Of a stretch of 64,000 nucleotides of DNA, positions 20,398 through 31,665 are shown one piece after another; position 1 is the first letter of the stretch; every line of letters starts with the position of its first letter. This DNA is from Reticulitermes speratus (Eukaryota > Arthropoda > Insecta > Blattodea > Rhinotermitidae): NCBI GenBank assembly GCA_021186555.1, contig JAJKFL010000042.1:28085521-28149520 (forward strand), read 5' to 3'. Below the pieces are notes generated by a model. It was given only the letters and a program-made list of their open reading frames with translations, was not told where the DNA came from and did no database searches. The translations under genes and the position numbers were made by a program.

Positions 20398-20992
20398 ATT
20401 CATTCATTCTGTAGTCTGTCTTACGACAGGTCCGTAGCCTCTTCCAAAGCGAGTTCTCCATTGAGTGCGCTCTAGTGCTTCCTCTTTCAATTTCCAGTAT
20501 CTTCTCTTTTCTTAAGGTCTTAAGGCTTACGTCTTCTCCCTCGTCTTCACGTAATATCTATCCTTCCTTCTAGCTTTCCTTCAATCACGTCTTTCAGAAG
20601 GCAGTTTCTACGCAAGATGTGACCAATCCAGTTAGCCTTTCTTCTTTTTTATTGTATGTAGGATATTCCTCTCCTCTTTGACTCTGTGTAATACTTCTTC
20701 ATTTCTCACGCGATCGGTCCAACTGATCTTCTCCATTCTTCTCCAGCACCACATTTCAAAACTTTCCAGATACTTCTGATCCATTTTCCGAAGTGTCCAC
20801 GTTTCAGCACCATACAAAGCTCTGCTCCAAATGTAGCACTTTACTAGTTTCTTCCTTAAATTTAAGTCCAGTTTGCTGGTGGAAAGATTCTTCTTCTTGT
20901 TGAAATCTTTCTTTGTCAATGCACGAAACGGTATGGAATGGCGCCCCAGCCTTGTCGTGTGGTTTATCATGTCTCTCGGCTGGTTTCAGCAC
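20398..20992 (-). pseudogene. 3' end of a non-LTR retrotransposon (RT C-terminal region), 5'-truncated
   Basis: Read leftward, this gives the post-RT region of a LINE ORF2: YIWSRALYGAETWTLRKMD, FEMWCWRRMEKISW, then after a frameshift near 20,640 the NWIGHILRRNCLL-type segment and a final FGRGYGPVVRQT near 20,430. The 3' end carries GAATGAATGAATG, a simple-repeat tail. The 5' break is near 20,990. This lineage differs from the RTE element at 12.5 kb. Confidence 0.8.
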
Positions 20993-21515
20993 ATGTCAGA
21001 TATTTATGTCACCGGTTTGAAAATAAACTAATGCGCAAAATTACCCACTGCGCAGAAATCCCCCGCTTTTCACTAAAATTTTAACGTGATAAAAGAGAGC
21101 CGTTTTATATTTATTTCTAAAGTTGAAGGTGACGTGAACAGGTACAGTATTTACCTACCTTCAAATACCCTTATCCTCTGAAGGATTTTATATCCGCCTT
21201 TAAGACCATCTTGTGCACAGTACCAGTACACATCGCCTCTGTAATAAACTGTAATGCCCAGAGTTGTGACCTGCAGCTGCTTTAAGGCCATTAAGGTCTG
21301 TGTGAAGATCAGATACTGTTTATTTACAGACGGCATATGTACCGCTCTTTATTTTAGTGTGCAGAGCTATTTAATTAAGTAACTGAATAGCTAAAGCAAA
21401 TGGCTTATATTCTGAAGGTACACGGTTCAACCCACGCACAAGACACTAATGTGCCAGGGGATTTTTATGTTCCCTTATTCAGCCATGGGGTCATTTTATT
21501 TAACTCTTTATAATA

Positions 21516-22880
21516 CAGGGTGTTTCAGGAGGAATAGTAAATATTGTAGGAGGTGGTAGTATGGATTATTCTGAGTAAATAAGTTCATATAAACATGTGT
21601 CCAATTTTCAATGGGTGTGGAGATACAGCTGTTTGAATGTTACGCATAAAAAGCCTTACAAAAGGTATGAAGGATAGACACAGGACTTATTGATTGCATT
21701 TATTGATTATGTAAATGATCTCAATAAATTGCAACAGTTCAAAGTAATTGTTCAAAAATCCCACCATCGACATCAATGCACTTTTCAACTCTCTTGGCAA
21801 TACTACGTGTAGCTCTCCTGAGGTCGTCTTGGCGTTCTGTCTTTATGAGGGCAGCACTACTCATAATGCGAGCGACCAATTCGTCTCTTGTGTTTACTTT
21901 TTCTTTGTAGACTTCGCTTTTCATCCATCCCCACAGACAAAAATCTAAAGGAATAAGGTCTGGGGACCTTGGTGCCACTGAACGTGACCACCGCGGCCGA
22001 TCTATCTTTCGGGGAATGTTAGATTCAGATGATGTGTCACCAGACGGCTATAATGTGCAGGGGCTCTGTCATGCTGGAAGACCATGCGCATCCTTTTAGC
22101 CAAAGGAACCTCCTCCAACAATAGTGGAAGCTCGTTTTGCAGAAAGTCTATATACGCGCGCCCTGTAAGACGATTCGGTAACACAGCAGGCCCAATCAAC
22201 TGATTGTCGATCACACCGCACCACACATTTACAGAGAAGCGATGCTGACTATTTCTGTCCACAATGGCATGTGGATTTTTGTCGGACCACCGATGTGAGT
22301 TATGGGTGTTGTTTATACAGTCACGAGTGAAACTAGCTTCATCGGTGAAAAGTATGAATGGAATTAATCGGCGATTAGCAATTACCCACCGACACAAAAC
22401 CAATCGTCTAGCTTCATCTCCTTCTTCAAGGCGTTGCACCATCTGTAGGTGAAAATGATACAAGCCGTGCTGACGTAATGTTCGCCATACTCTTTTATAT
22501 GGAACACCGATACGTGTAGCAATTCTTCGTGTGCTCGTTGTAGGACTACGTTCTACCGACTGAAGAATGCCTTCTACTTCATCCACGTTTCGTTCGTTTG
22601 CACGTTCAGACAAAATATGACTGCTGGGAAGTGCACCAGTCTCACACAGTTTGTTGTAAACACTAGTAAACACTCTTGAATCTGGTACTCTGCGGTTAGG
22701 AAACCGTACACTATATTCTCTACAGACTTGCGCGGCCATCGGATCTGTACGCGCCAACTTCAAACAGCTGTATCTCCACACCCATTGAAAATTGGACACA
22801 TGTTTATATGAACTTATTTACTCGGAATAGTCCATACTACCACCTCCTACAATATTTATTATTCCTCCTGAAACACCCTG
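21516..22880 (-). mobile_element. Mariner/Tc1-superfamily transposon with 122-bp inverted repeats
   Basis: The terminal inverted repeats (21,516-21,637 and 22,759-22,880) begin CAGGGTGTTTCAGGAGGAATA and match at all but about four positions. The flanks are TA dinucleotides (21,514-21,515 and 22,881-22,882), the superfamily's target duplication. Total length is 1,365 bp. The transposase start lies inside the right inverted repeat. Confidence 0.95.
21739..22799 (-). pseudogene. Mariner/Tc1-type transposase, broken by one stop and one indel
   Basis: The frame starts at 22,799 (MSNFQWVWRYSCLKLARTD). The N-terminal region (to about residue 115) should hold the DNA-binding helix-turn-helix pair. 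The DDE/D catalytic domain shows FILFTDEASF (first Asp), VFQHDRAPAHY (second Asp) and RSPDLIPLDFCLWGW (third acidic position). A TGG-to-TAG type stop follows TFPER at about 22,000, and one base is missing near 21,980 just before SPDL. Only two lesions separate it from an open frame. Family members cut and paste at TA sites. Confidence 0.92.
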
Positions 22881-22884
22881 TATA

Positions 22885-23915
22885 CAGACTCTTTTAATAT
22901 TAAAGACTTCTGTCTTTTAGCCATATGTTTTATTTGTGTGTTTCTTATGGTTCTCAAAATAAAGGACGAATAAGGAGATATTTTAAGTGGTAGTAGTACT
23001 AACAGTGCGCTCAAGCTTTTGAATCCTATTTAAATCATGAATGAGCCATAAGTGATTGTTCTGTGTGCCTTATACAAGAATGGTAAAAGGAGAAAACATA
23101 GACGAAGTGTGTATGCTACATCTGAGTTCCATTTCCTTAGAAAGCAGGTAAGAAAGGGAAGTGACACAAAAGTGTTGTCAGAAGTGTATTTAGGGGGTCA
23201 TTATTTTTACGACTTTGTCAGAAGGTATGCCATTATGTCAAAATGGTTTGGCGGCCCTCTGAGATCAATGGAAATCGGGAAATTTCATACCAGCCACTGT
23301 GAAGCTGATGGGGATCCAGAAAATCTGTAACAACCCCCTTGCGATAATTTCCCCCACGGTACAGTTGCAATTAATCTTTGGTTACTACAGACCACATGTG
23401 GCTTGCCAGCCAAAAATGTCTATTTGCTTCACAGCTTGATAGCCAACCGGACGTAGAAAAATTAAATATTGGGTCGGTTGATCTAACCCGGAAGTCAACA
23501 ATGAGGATAGCAAACTGAAATATGAATATGTTCTCTTTGTGTGTGTGTGTGTGGGGGGAGGGGGGGGGCGATAAAATTTTGTCTCTCAATCTAAGGTTAG
23601 ACTATAGTTTCAGAAAAAAATCCAGAGGAGAATCCAAGAGGGGGGAAGAAGAAGGATGAAATAAACTTCATAATGAGGAACCTGATGATTTTACTGTTTA
23701 CGAAATATTGTTACGATAATGAAGTCGGACAAGGATGAAATAAACGGCATTTATAGTACTTAAGAGGGAGTTGAGAAATATATAAAGAATTTTATTCAGA
23801 AGTAAGAAAGAGACACTGAAGCCAAAAACGTATTAAGAAATGTGTTAAAGTAACAGGATATACTAATACGGACTTGCTACAAACTAAATTAGTTGAGGCT
23901 CATCAATACGGTACC
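22885..23915. other. No gene seen
   Basis: Contains a GT microsatellite with a G run at about 23,540-23,570. Otherwise nothing recognised; a 92-codon frame at 23,052-23,330 has no motif. Confidence 0.5.
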
Positions 23916-23917
23916 AA

Positions 23918-24165
23918 GATAGCGTAGTCAGTATAGCGTCTAGCTACGGGCTGGACGGTCAGGGCAACGAATTCCTGGGGCCCAAGAAGCCTTATTTACA
24001 ATTGCTACGGGGAATATTTCCCACTGGTAAATCGGCCGGGGAATGGTGTTAACCACCACCGCCCCCCCCCCTTTCATCTAGCGCCGAGTTCAAAGAAAGA
24101 GTAAAGCTATAACTCTACTCCACCCCTGCGCCTTCATGGCCTGTTTTACGGTGAACTTTAGCTTT
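23918..24165 (+). repeat. tRNA-derived SINE, main family
   Basis: Head AAGATAGCGTAGTCAGTATA then GGTCAGGGCAACGAATTCC (A- and B-box region of this family), a C-run at about 24,060, then TCTAGCGCCGAGTTCAAAGA, AGAGTAAAGCTATAACTCTA and GGCCTGTTTTACGGTGAAC at the 3' end. Confidence 0.8.
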
Positions 24166-24373
24166 TATGTTTAGGGTAATGAATCTCTGGTTTCCACAAA
24201 ATGAGGGGAAAGTCTTAGCTGCTAGGGTAGGGATGTGAACCGTGAATTTGGTTAGTTATTGCTGCCTTTATTCTATTTTCACCATGCATTTTTCGAGTAT
24301 AGACAATGTTTTTCACCAACTAAATGCACTTGTTAAAAAACACTAAAATATTCTAAAACTGTTTGATAAAAAG

Positions 24374-24415
24374 CCCCGACATGTTTCGGCTCACCAATGA
24401 GCCATCCTCAGGGGG
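24374..24415 (-). ncRNA. Hammerhead ribozyme motif, left arm of palindrome
   Basis: The minus strand reads ACCCC, TGAGGA (core CTGAGGA overlapping the last C), stem II GGCTCA/TGAGCC with a 4-nt loop, GAAA, palindromic stem III ACATGT, cleavage site GTC, and the return strand GGGGC. All invariant core positions are present. Confidence 0.8.
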
Positions 24416-25290
24416 TCACAACTGACTGTTCTTAAAACACGTACATATGTTAATCCTCTGTAGAGGTATATGGTCAACGTCTTATCTCACCAATCCTACC
24501 TTTTCACTTCGCAAGCCGATATGTTTTTTAAAAAACACTCCCTATAGATTATGCATTATATTATTGCGTCACACACTCACTATTGTTTGCAGTGTACATT
24601 GGTTGCTGTGGAAACGTAGATATTTTTATATATGGTCACCTGTTTTCACTTATGTCTGTGTTGACATTGTTCGTCCTTTTTGAATTCTTAAGTTGCTACG
24701 TAGATTCCTGGGCGTCATGTTGAATGTGAGGAAAATATGCGGATGTTAATGAGCGCATGTTCACACAGAGGAGCCTGGTATTGTAGTACTGTAATAATAG
24801 GGACAATAAATTAACGTGATCCAAAGTAGATATTGACGGGTTATAAGGTGCAATTTTGTCGATAACCCGTTAATATCTACTTTGGATCACATTAATTTAT
24901 TGTCCCTATTATTACAGTACTACAATACCAGGCTCCTCTGGTGAACATGCGCTCATAAACATCCGCATATTTTCCTCACATTCAACATGACGCCCATGAA
25001 TCTACGTAGCAACTTAAGAATTCAAAAAGGACGAACAATGTCAACACAGACATAAGTGAAAACAGGTGACCATATATAAAAATATCTACGTTTCTACAGC
25101 AATCAATGTACACTACAAACAATAGTGAGTGTGTAAGTGACGCAATAATATAATGCATAATCTATAGGGAGTGTTTTTTAAAAAACATATCGGCTTGCGA
25201 AGTGATAAAGTAAGATTGATGAGATAAGACGTTGACCATATACCTCTACAGAGGATTAACATATGTACGTGTTTTAAGAACAGTCAGTTG

Positions 25291-25335
25291 TGACCCCTGA
25301 GGATGGCTCATTGGTGAGCCGAAACATGTCGGGGC
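25291..25335 (+). ncRNA. Hammerhead ribozyme motif, right arm of palindrome
   Basis: Core CTGAGGA at 25,297-25,303, stem II GGCTCA/TGAGCC (25,305-25,320), GAAA at 25,321, stem III ACATGT, cleavage triplet GTC, then GGGG pairing with the CCC before the core. It mirrors the motif at 24,374-24,415. Confidence 0.82.
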
Positions 25336-25420
25336 TTTTTATCAAACAGTTTTAGAATATTTTAGTGTTTTTATAACAAGTGCATTTAGTTGGTGAAAAA
25401 CATTGTCTATTGCTGCCTTC

Positions 25421-26248
25421 TTTATCGCAGCGCACGGTGATGGTATGGTCTGGCGAAAGAAAATGCACAATTTCACCCGTTTACAGAGTATTTCCGCCTA
25501 ACTGATATGAGTAGCATTATGATTATTGAATAGCATGGCGGTTTACTCTGTATTTTCTCTTGTTTACAATAATGAGATTCACGTTGAAGTCTATCTGCTG
25601 TCCAATTGTTGCCAAGAAAGAGGTGGCTGAAGAAAAATGCCGGCCATATAAGTTAATTGAACCCCGAGATATATAATGAGCGGTATTTATCTCCGTATCA
25701 TGCATAATCCTTTACGGGGTAGCACTAAGCTCGGGGCGAATTATACAACGACTAATATTTCTCGTCCTTCATATTAGCCACTGCGTGTTCAGTATTCTCT
25801 AACCGCCTAGTCCCTACATCATTCTAATGAAGGAAAGAAAGTTGTCAAATTAAAATATGAGTACGGGGTAAGTTTAGTCATATTATGGATACCGGATTGG
25901 GCTCCCTCTGAATATCGACAACTCATTAAGACTTTTGGTCCCAGGCGGTAGTGTTTAAGTCATATTTTACTCTTCTCTTTTCTGTGGCGCTTCATGTCTA
26001 TGTCTAACCCTTTCTTTTTCAGTTTTACTCATTGTGGTAGCGCCTGCTTCTCATTTATAAGCCTCCTCCTAAAAGCAATAATTCGGAACAAATACTTTTC
26101 TCGCGCTGATTTACAAAGGTTTCTCTGAGAAAATCAGAGTTATTGGTAGCATTTTAATGGACTTTAATACACAGATTAATTTATTTGTAGTTTATTTAGA
26201 GACATTTTTAATAACTCTGGTAATGTAGGGTCGAATGATTGCATGACA
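25421..26248. other. No gene seen
   Basis: No recognised coding, repeat or RNA feature. Confidence 0.45.
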
Positions 26249-26330
26249 GTAAATAATATACAGATTATATCAAACCAACTGCTGCATAATTAAAAACCAC
26301 TTTTTATTGTAGCTTGTATAAAATGTTTGT

Positions 26331-26371
26331 ACCCCTACATATGTTTCAAACCTCAGTTCATCGTCAGGCGT
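26331..26371 (-). ncRNA. Hammerhead ribozyme motif, left arm
   Basis: The minus strand shows CTGACGA, stem II GAAC with a diverged partner (TGAACTGAGGTTTG), GAAA, palindromic stem III ACATATGT, A at the cleavage position, then GGGGT. The stem I partner is partly mutated (ACGCC rather than ACCCC). Confidence 0.65.
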
Positions 26372-26820
26372 TTTTTTGTTGTCTCTAAAAGCTACTACAC
26401 TTCAATTACATAATTTTTAAGCTCAAACAGCACTTGTGTCCTGATATTGTGATAAAAATTGTCTTGATATAATTTGTAACACATTAAAACTTAAGTTTAT
26501 AAGTTAAAATGGTTAAAAGTTGTAAAAATAGTTATATAAGTTTTTTGGATGCGGAAGTACTGGCGTTCTTTTTAGCTCCTGGTAAAGCTTAAGCATGTGC
26601 TGTGTGTGCCTATTTTTTTGCGGTGCTGTGTGTCCTGCCTGTCGTGTTGTGGAATACATTCCACAACACGACAGGCAGGACACCATTTTAACTTATAAAC
26701 TTAAGTTTTAATGTGTTACAAATTATATCAAGACAATTTTTATCACAATATCAGGACACAGGCGCTGTTTGAGCTTCAAAATTATGTAATTGAAGTGTAG
26801 TAGCTTTTAAAGACAAAAAA

Positions 26821-26862
26821 ACCCCCTGACGATGAACTAAGGTTTGAAACATATGTAGGGGT
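26821..26862 (+). ncRNA. Hammerhead ribozyme motif, right arm
   Basis: Stem I ACCCC (26,821-26,825) pairs fully with GGGGT (26,858-26,862). The core is CTGACGA (26,826-26,832), stem II is GAAC/GTTT, then GAAA, palindromic ACATATGT and the GTA cleavage site. Confidence 0.78.
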
Positions 26863-26976
26863 ACAAACATTTTATAAAAGCTACAATAAAAAGTTATTTT
26901 TAATTGTGCATCAGTTGGTTTGATATAATCTGTTTAGTAAAGATACACGGTGTTAGTAACGTGACGTAAATAATAT

Positions 26977-27830
26977 GTTTATAAACATGCAAAAGAAATC
27001 GGTCGTGACCTAAAAGTAAGAATCATTTCTGCATTTGCCTGTAGCGAAAGAGGAAAGCCACGAACATTTCATGGTAGTCTTCTGCCCGAGATTCAAACCA
27101 GACACTTTCCGAATACACGTTGCGGTCATTACTTCTTGAGTCAGTTGGTTAGAGCTAATCAAGTGAGGGGTTTCTGGTTTAGCATTACGGCTCTGAAAGT
27201 AATCCTTTGAGACAAAATGACTATCATTTTCTACGCTTAGGGGTGACAGCATCGTGTTTCTGGTTTGCCGTATCTGCCACTTAGTTAATAAACGGTTATG
27301 ACATACCGTAATGCTACTTAAATGTACGATTTTTTCGAAATAGCAATGTCTAAGCTGTTTAGCACTGCTGACCTTGGACATTTTTACATGACTATAAAAT
27401 TTAGCAATTACACGGAGTATAACAGTGTCTACAAATTTCGAACTTTTCTGAAAATAGGACGATTATTTTTCAAATGTTGGACCTTGTTCTTATTCAATAC
27501 TTTTCAAATCGCAGACTCTCGAAAAATAGCTCTGCTCCATTCTTCAGGTGATAAGATAAGCATAGAATCGTACTTTATTAAAACATTTCGTAGATCCATT
27601 CTGTTCTCGGGTTTAATATAGATAATAGCTTTACTGAAAGGCCAAATAAAGGAGTTTCTTACATTACCCTGTCACTTTGAAACAACACCCAAAATATTAC
27701 TTTTACAAATAAAATCTGTCAAATTTCTACCTTCATGTGAAATCTTTTCGTGCAATGTCATGTACTTGTTCTAACGATGTGACAAATATCTGTCATTCAT
27801 GAAATCTACGTTCTTCTGGGTTATTACGCG
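26977..27830. other. No gene seen
   Basis: Overlapping chance frames on both strands (up to 123 codons at 27,010-27,381) with no recognisable motif. Confidence 0.45.
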
Positions 27831-27834
27831 GCGT

Positions 27835-28340
27835 CATGTGGTAATTGTTTTCTGACGTTTCGGGACAACTAGCGGTCCCACAGCGGACTCTTTACGGGTC
27901 AAGAGTCCGAGTAGGAAGGAAAGCCAGACTGTAACGTAGATTCTGGAATGTACGGCGGGTAGAAATACGTGTGATGTGATGACAGCCAATAGGGCAGAAC
28001 CAGGGTGAGAGAGGGGTGGATACAAACCACATAAAGCTGCTGGAAATACCGAGAATGCAAACAGCTAAGACAGGTGGAAACACATATATGGAATAGAGTA
28101 ACAGTAACGGGGGAAAATATAAGGATAAATCTAGATAAATAAAATACAAATAAACCAACAGTGAAATTAAAAATTCAAATGAATAAATTATAAGAATAAA
28201 GAATCAAAACAGAGCGCGAGGGAGGGGGGTGGAAGAGAGACGCGTAAAGTGTCTACTGGGATACCTGGGCGAGAACCGGTCTCAGTATGGCCAAGTGCTG
28301 CCCTTGGGCAGGGTGAGAAAAGTGGGAGAAAAATGTATTG
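27835..28340 (-). repeat. Interspersed repeat family C, copy 2
   Basis: Inverted relative to the 19,296 copy, with the same landmarks in reverse: TGACGTTTCGGGACAACTAG, GGGTCAAGAGTCCGAG, GATGACAGCCAATAGGGC and GAGAACCGGTCTCAG. The GGGAC/GTCCC hairpin plus GAAAC is present; the first core half is absent. Confidence 0.7.
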
Positions 28341-30670
28341 AATGCAGCAATAACAGTGAAGAGAAATAAACAAAATAAACGAATGTATTAATAAAAGAGG
28401 AAATCGTAAAATAACTAAGGAAAAATTAAAATAATAAAATTAGAATCTGCCATTCAATTTATTTGGTTGTTGGATAATTTTTTCAGGTCTAAGGTTCCTT
28501 TTTGTGTAATTTCACAGACTAAAATTGTAGTCATTTCCAGTTTTCTTTTCTGTTATGCGAATAATCTTCGGTAATTCAGAGAAAATAAAATGTAAATGCC
28601 GGACCTGTAAAACTAGGAAGCACTTTCGATTTTATATACCCATATAGTCGCGATAAAAACCCACACGAATCCCACCCTTGGACTACCCTTAATCCTAACA
28701 TATTTACATTATTGAAAACCATTTTTGGCCCTTAATGACAAATTCCTCTCCCCATAACAATTTCTGTTTTTATTACATAATGAATGTTGTATATGTATGG
28801 ATGGGATATCTGTTATACGGGAATCGTATTGATTCCATATAGCATGTCTGCACTTTAGCTTTATGCATTGTTGTAGGGGGAGAGTTGGGCAGAAAGTCGA
28901 TATATCCCTGCAGTAATCACATCAACCGACGCGCAAATTGAATTAATAAAGTAACCCTGTCAGATGGGGGTGTACACTCTTCGTCGATAAACTAGGAACC
29001 CCGTGACGGTGAACTGAGATGTACCCGATATCAATGGTGAACTGTATTTGACTGGAAGTTCACTTATGATAAAAAATGTGTAATCTGAAAAACACTGGTT
29101 TGTCCACATTGCCCTTTCCTAAAGAAATCTTTGTTGTTTGTATTTAAAGTAAAGCAGACGAAACTAATATATATAGTCTAGTTGCTTTTTTGTACATGTG
29201 TTCGTGCAGCTTCACTCCTAGCGGACCTGAAGGAACTACATCGGCCCTTAATAAAGTGATTCCAATATTTATTGCTGCTATGTATACAGAGTACGCACTC
29301 CGGTGGGAATACAATTAGGGATTTGATAGAGTAACTCCCCACAATAATAACGACGGGACGTGTATCTTGAGGATAATTCAGTTTTCACCCTCTTGGTGCA
29401 GTCTCCCTTTCTCTCCAGACGCAACCCCCTAAAATATGAAACTTTTTATTTTCATCCCTTAACTAGTTTCTTCTTTTAGTTACGTGTGATGATAATCCAT
29501 CAAGCTGAAGTGTCTTTTTGGATTTAATTGATAACTGATGATCTAATCGTGGGCTGGCATTTTCCATTTTTTACAAGGCCATTATCTTCATACGTATAGT
29601 TGTAGTGTAGTGTCTGATACTGAAGCCGTCTCCATCGATGTGGATTCTAGAAGGCTACTACTAAGTTTTTATATATTTATTTGACGACGCTCTAGGTATC
29701 TCTGGCCGTATGTCGTCGAAAGATAAGATGACTGGTGAATAAGGATTTGCGCAGGATTTCTAAACAAGTGGTTTTATTTTCGGTGAGGTACTTTCCCGGG
29801 AATTGACTGGAGGCCTGAGATCCTGAAAATCATCCTGACGTTAAAATAATGCCCAAAGTAAGAAAGAAAAGAAGAAGGAAATAAATTACTTAAGTCAAGT
29901 AGATGGGACTTGAAAATAAATATGAATCAAAGATCAGCTCTTTCCAAAAGTATACCTAGATTAGAGAACCTCCCTCTACATTCTAGTGTGTATTAACAGA
30001 GCCAGGTGTTGTAGACTCCAAATCTCATCTCGGTCTCTGTTGTCTTGTGATTCTTCTTATCTGCAGCGAATGGTTTTTTCATAAAAGAATGCTACGAAAG
30101 CAGTGCTTTGTCAGGGGCATTGACACTACCAGCTACAATTATAAAACTTGAATTTGGCGTCACGTGTTCACGATCCAATAAATTCAGTATTATTTCAAAC
30201 ACTACTGCATATGTAAACTAACATAGAAATTTTACACCGCACTAATTTAGAAGTTGCACTTTTCCTGTGTATGAAATTAAGTGATCTTTATCATTTAAAT
30301 CACTTGTTCAGATCAGAAATGAAGTTACTTCTTGATGGTATCACATTATGTTACCGTCTCTATGGCCGCATTGGAGAGGTCATTTGTCTCTTACGGGGAA
30401 GAGAGTGGACAGGTAGAATCTAGTTAATTCTCGCTAATTGCCTGCCGTTTTTTTCATTTATGTGAAATAGTGACAGTTGATCTGCATTACCGTCTTAGCT
30501 AGAACCGGGATTAACGGGAGGCGATCGGGACAGCTGCTCATGGCGCAGAGTTTATAGGGGCCAAAGTGACAATTTCCAGTCTTTATGCTTCGTTTAAATA
30601 TAATATATTTCACCTCTTTCTGAAATATATTTATTTGAGTAGAAAGTGTTGTAAAATTTTTCTCGTAAAT
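28341..30670. other. No gene seen
   Basis: About 2.3 kb of AT-rich, non-repetitive-looking sequence on inspection. No frame of useful length, no SINE head and no hammerhead core found. Confidence 0.45.
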
Positions 30671-30671
30671 T

Positions 30672-31140
30672 TATTGAGGAGGGAAAGGCAACGTTTACCC
30701 TAGAACAGACAGAGAAGGCCCAGAAGGGGAGTAGAAGCATAGCTTTACTATTTCTTTAATCTATGCGCTAGATGGGAGTCCCATGATTAGTGGGTCCCTG
30801 TCACCACGGCGTGGCGAGTCCTCGGGTTGCGGATGGAGGAACGGCCTCAAAATATGAAGGGTAGCTGCGAATATGCAGTCGCAGACAGCCGACAAGGGGT
30901 GGTCCTCCAGCTTGGGGGTTGGGCGAGGTGCTAACAACTCCTCACCGTAACAAATTACCATGTTACGAAACACTATACGGAGCCTCGGACCTGGAATGAT
31001 TCTTTGGCTCAGGATAGGGACAGGTGGCGGGCTCTTGTGAGTGCGGTAATGAACCTTCGGATTCCATAAAACGCGGGGAATTTCTTGACTAGCTGACGAC
31101 CTGTTAGCTTCTCAAGAAGGACTCTGCTCCATGGAGTTAG

Positions 31141-31172
<32 letters not shown>

Positions 31173-31385
31173 AAGTTAGTTAGCTAGATGTGAGTCAGTG
31201 GTCAAAGCCACACCCCGGCTACTTACCCCCGCAAAAAAGAACCGGTAGCCGCTTTACAGGAGGCTGGGTAAACATCAGGGCCATTCTGGACGGGTACGGA
31301 AAATCTCGCCCTGACCGGAATTCGATCCCCTGACCCTCCAGCCATTAGCGAGTCGCTATACCGACTTCGCTATCCGGGCCTTTTA
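30672..31385 (-). mobile_element. Main-family SINE, reverse, split by an RTE derivative
   Basis: Tail segment 30,672-30,780 (CCCTAGAACAGACAGAGAAGG, AAGGCCCAGAAGGGGAGTAG, GCGCTAGATGGGAGT) and body-to-head segment 31,187-31,385 (GCTAGATGTGAGTCAGTGGT, AAGAACCGGTAGCCGCTTTA, GATCGAATTCC-type B box complement, TATAGCGACTCGC, TATCCGGGCC) form one reverse SINE once the intervening insertion is taken out. The split gives the clearest view of the whole family, about 300 bp. Confidence 0.85.
30781..31186 (+). mobile_element. Internally deleted RTE derivative (5' UTR fused to 3' end)
   Basis: The first 230 bp match the 5' UTR of the RTE element at 12,525 (CCATGATTAGTGGGTCCCTG through GACCTGGAATGATTCTTTGG). 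The rest matches its last 130 bp (GGCTCAGGATAGGGACAGGT through GACTCTGCTCCATGGAG) and a GTTA tail. The join is at about 31,007. A GCTAGATGKGAGT duplication (30,769-30,780 and after 31,186) flanks it. It has no endonuclease or RT, so it would depend on a full-length RTE in trans. Confidence 0.88.
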
Positions 31386-31469
31386 TTGAGGAGGACTTAA
31401 CATTTAACCTTGCTTATGAAAATTAAATATCTTGCTACCACTCATGTTTTAACAAAAAACTCTTAAATT

Positions 31470-31665
31470 GTCTCTATGCACGGAAGGGAGTTATGTGGGA
31501 AGAGTGGAAGCATAGCTTCTCTCATTCTTAGACCTCGGACCTAGATGGAGAACAGAAGTCATTTTCACAATCAGACAGCTTTACCCCCCGGGGGAAAGAA
31601 ACCCGTGTATCCGCGCAGTAGGAGTTCAGCGGGCCCCAAACCCGGTCTGGACGCTTTGGAGAAGA
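31470..31665 (-). repeat. Main-family SINE fragment, reverse
   Basis: Contains GTGGAAGCATAGCTTCTCTCA, GACCTAGATGGAGAAC, GCTTTACCCCCCGGGGG, ACCCGTGTATCCGCGCAGTA and CCGGTCTGGAC. The head is missing. Confidence 0.7.

Larger units (their letters stand above)
24269..25408. mobile_element. PLE-derived 1.1-kb palindrome with two opposed hammerheads
   Basis: Two arms of about 550 bp (about 24,298-24,840 and 24,857-25,408) are near-perfect inverted copies around a spacer of roughly 17 bp (AAGGTGCAATTTTGTCG). Direct repeats TATTGCTGCCTT flank it (about 24,257-24,268 and 25,409-25,420), a likely target duplication. Each arm carries a complete hammerhead motif pointing outward. No coding sequence is present. 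PLEs can end in direct or inverted terminal repeats with hammerheads, so this looks like two inverted terminal units without the RT and GIY-YIG gene. Confidence 0.82.
26260..26965. mobile_element. PLE-derived inverted-arm element, 0.7 kb, with two hammerheads
   Basis: The outer arms (about 26,261-26,518 and 26,688-26,936) are inverted copies, and the core has a 27-bp perfect hairpin around AATACATT at about 26,650. A stretch of about 110 bp (26,520-26,630) exists only on the left side. GTAAATAATAT flanks both ends (26,249-26,259 and 26,966-26,976), a probable target duplication. Each arm holds one hammerhead motif. Confidence 0.8.
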
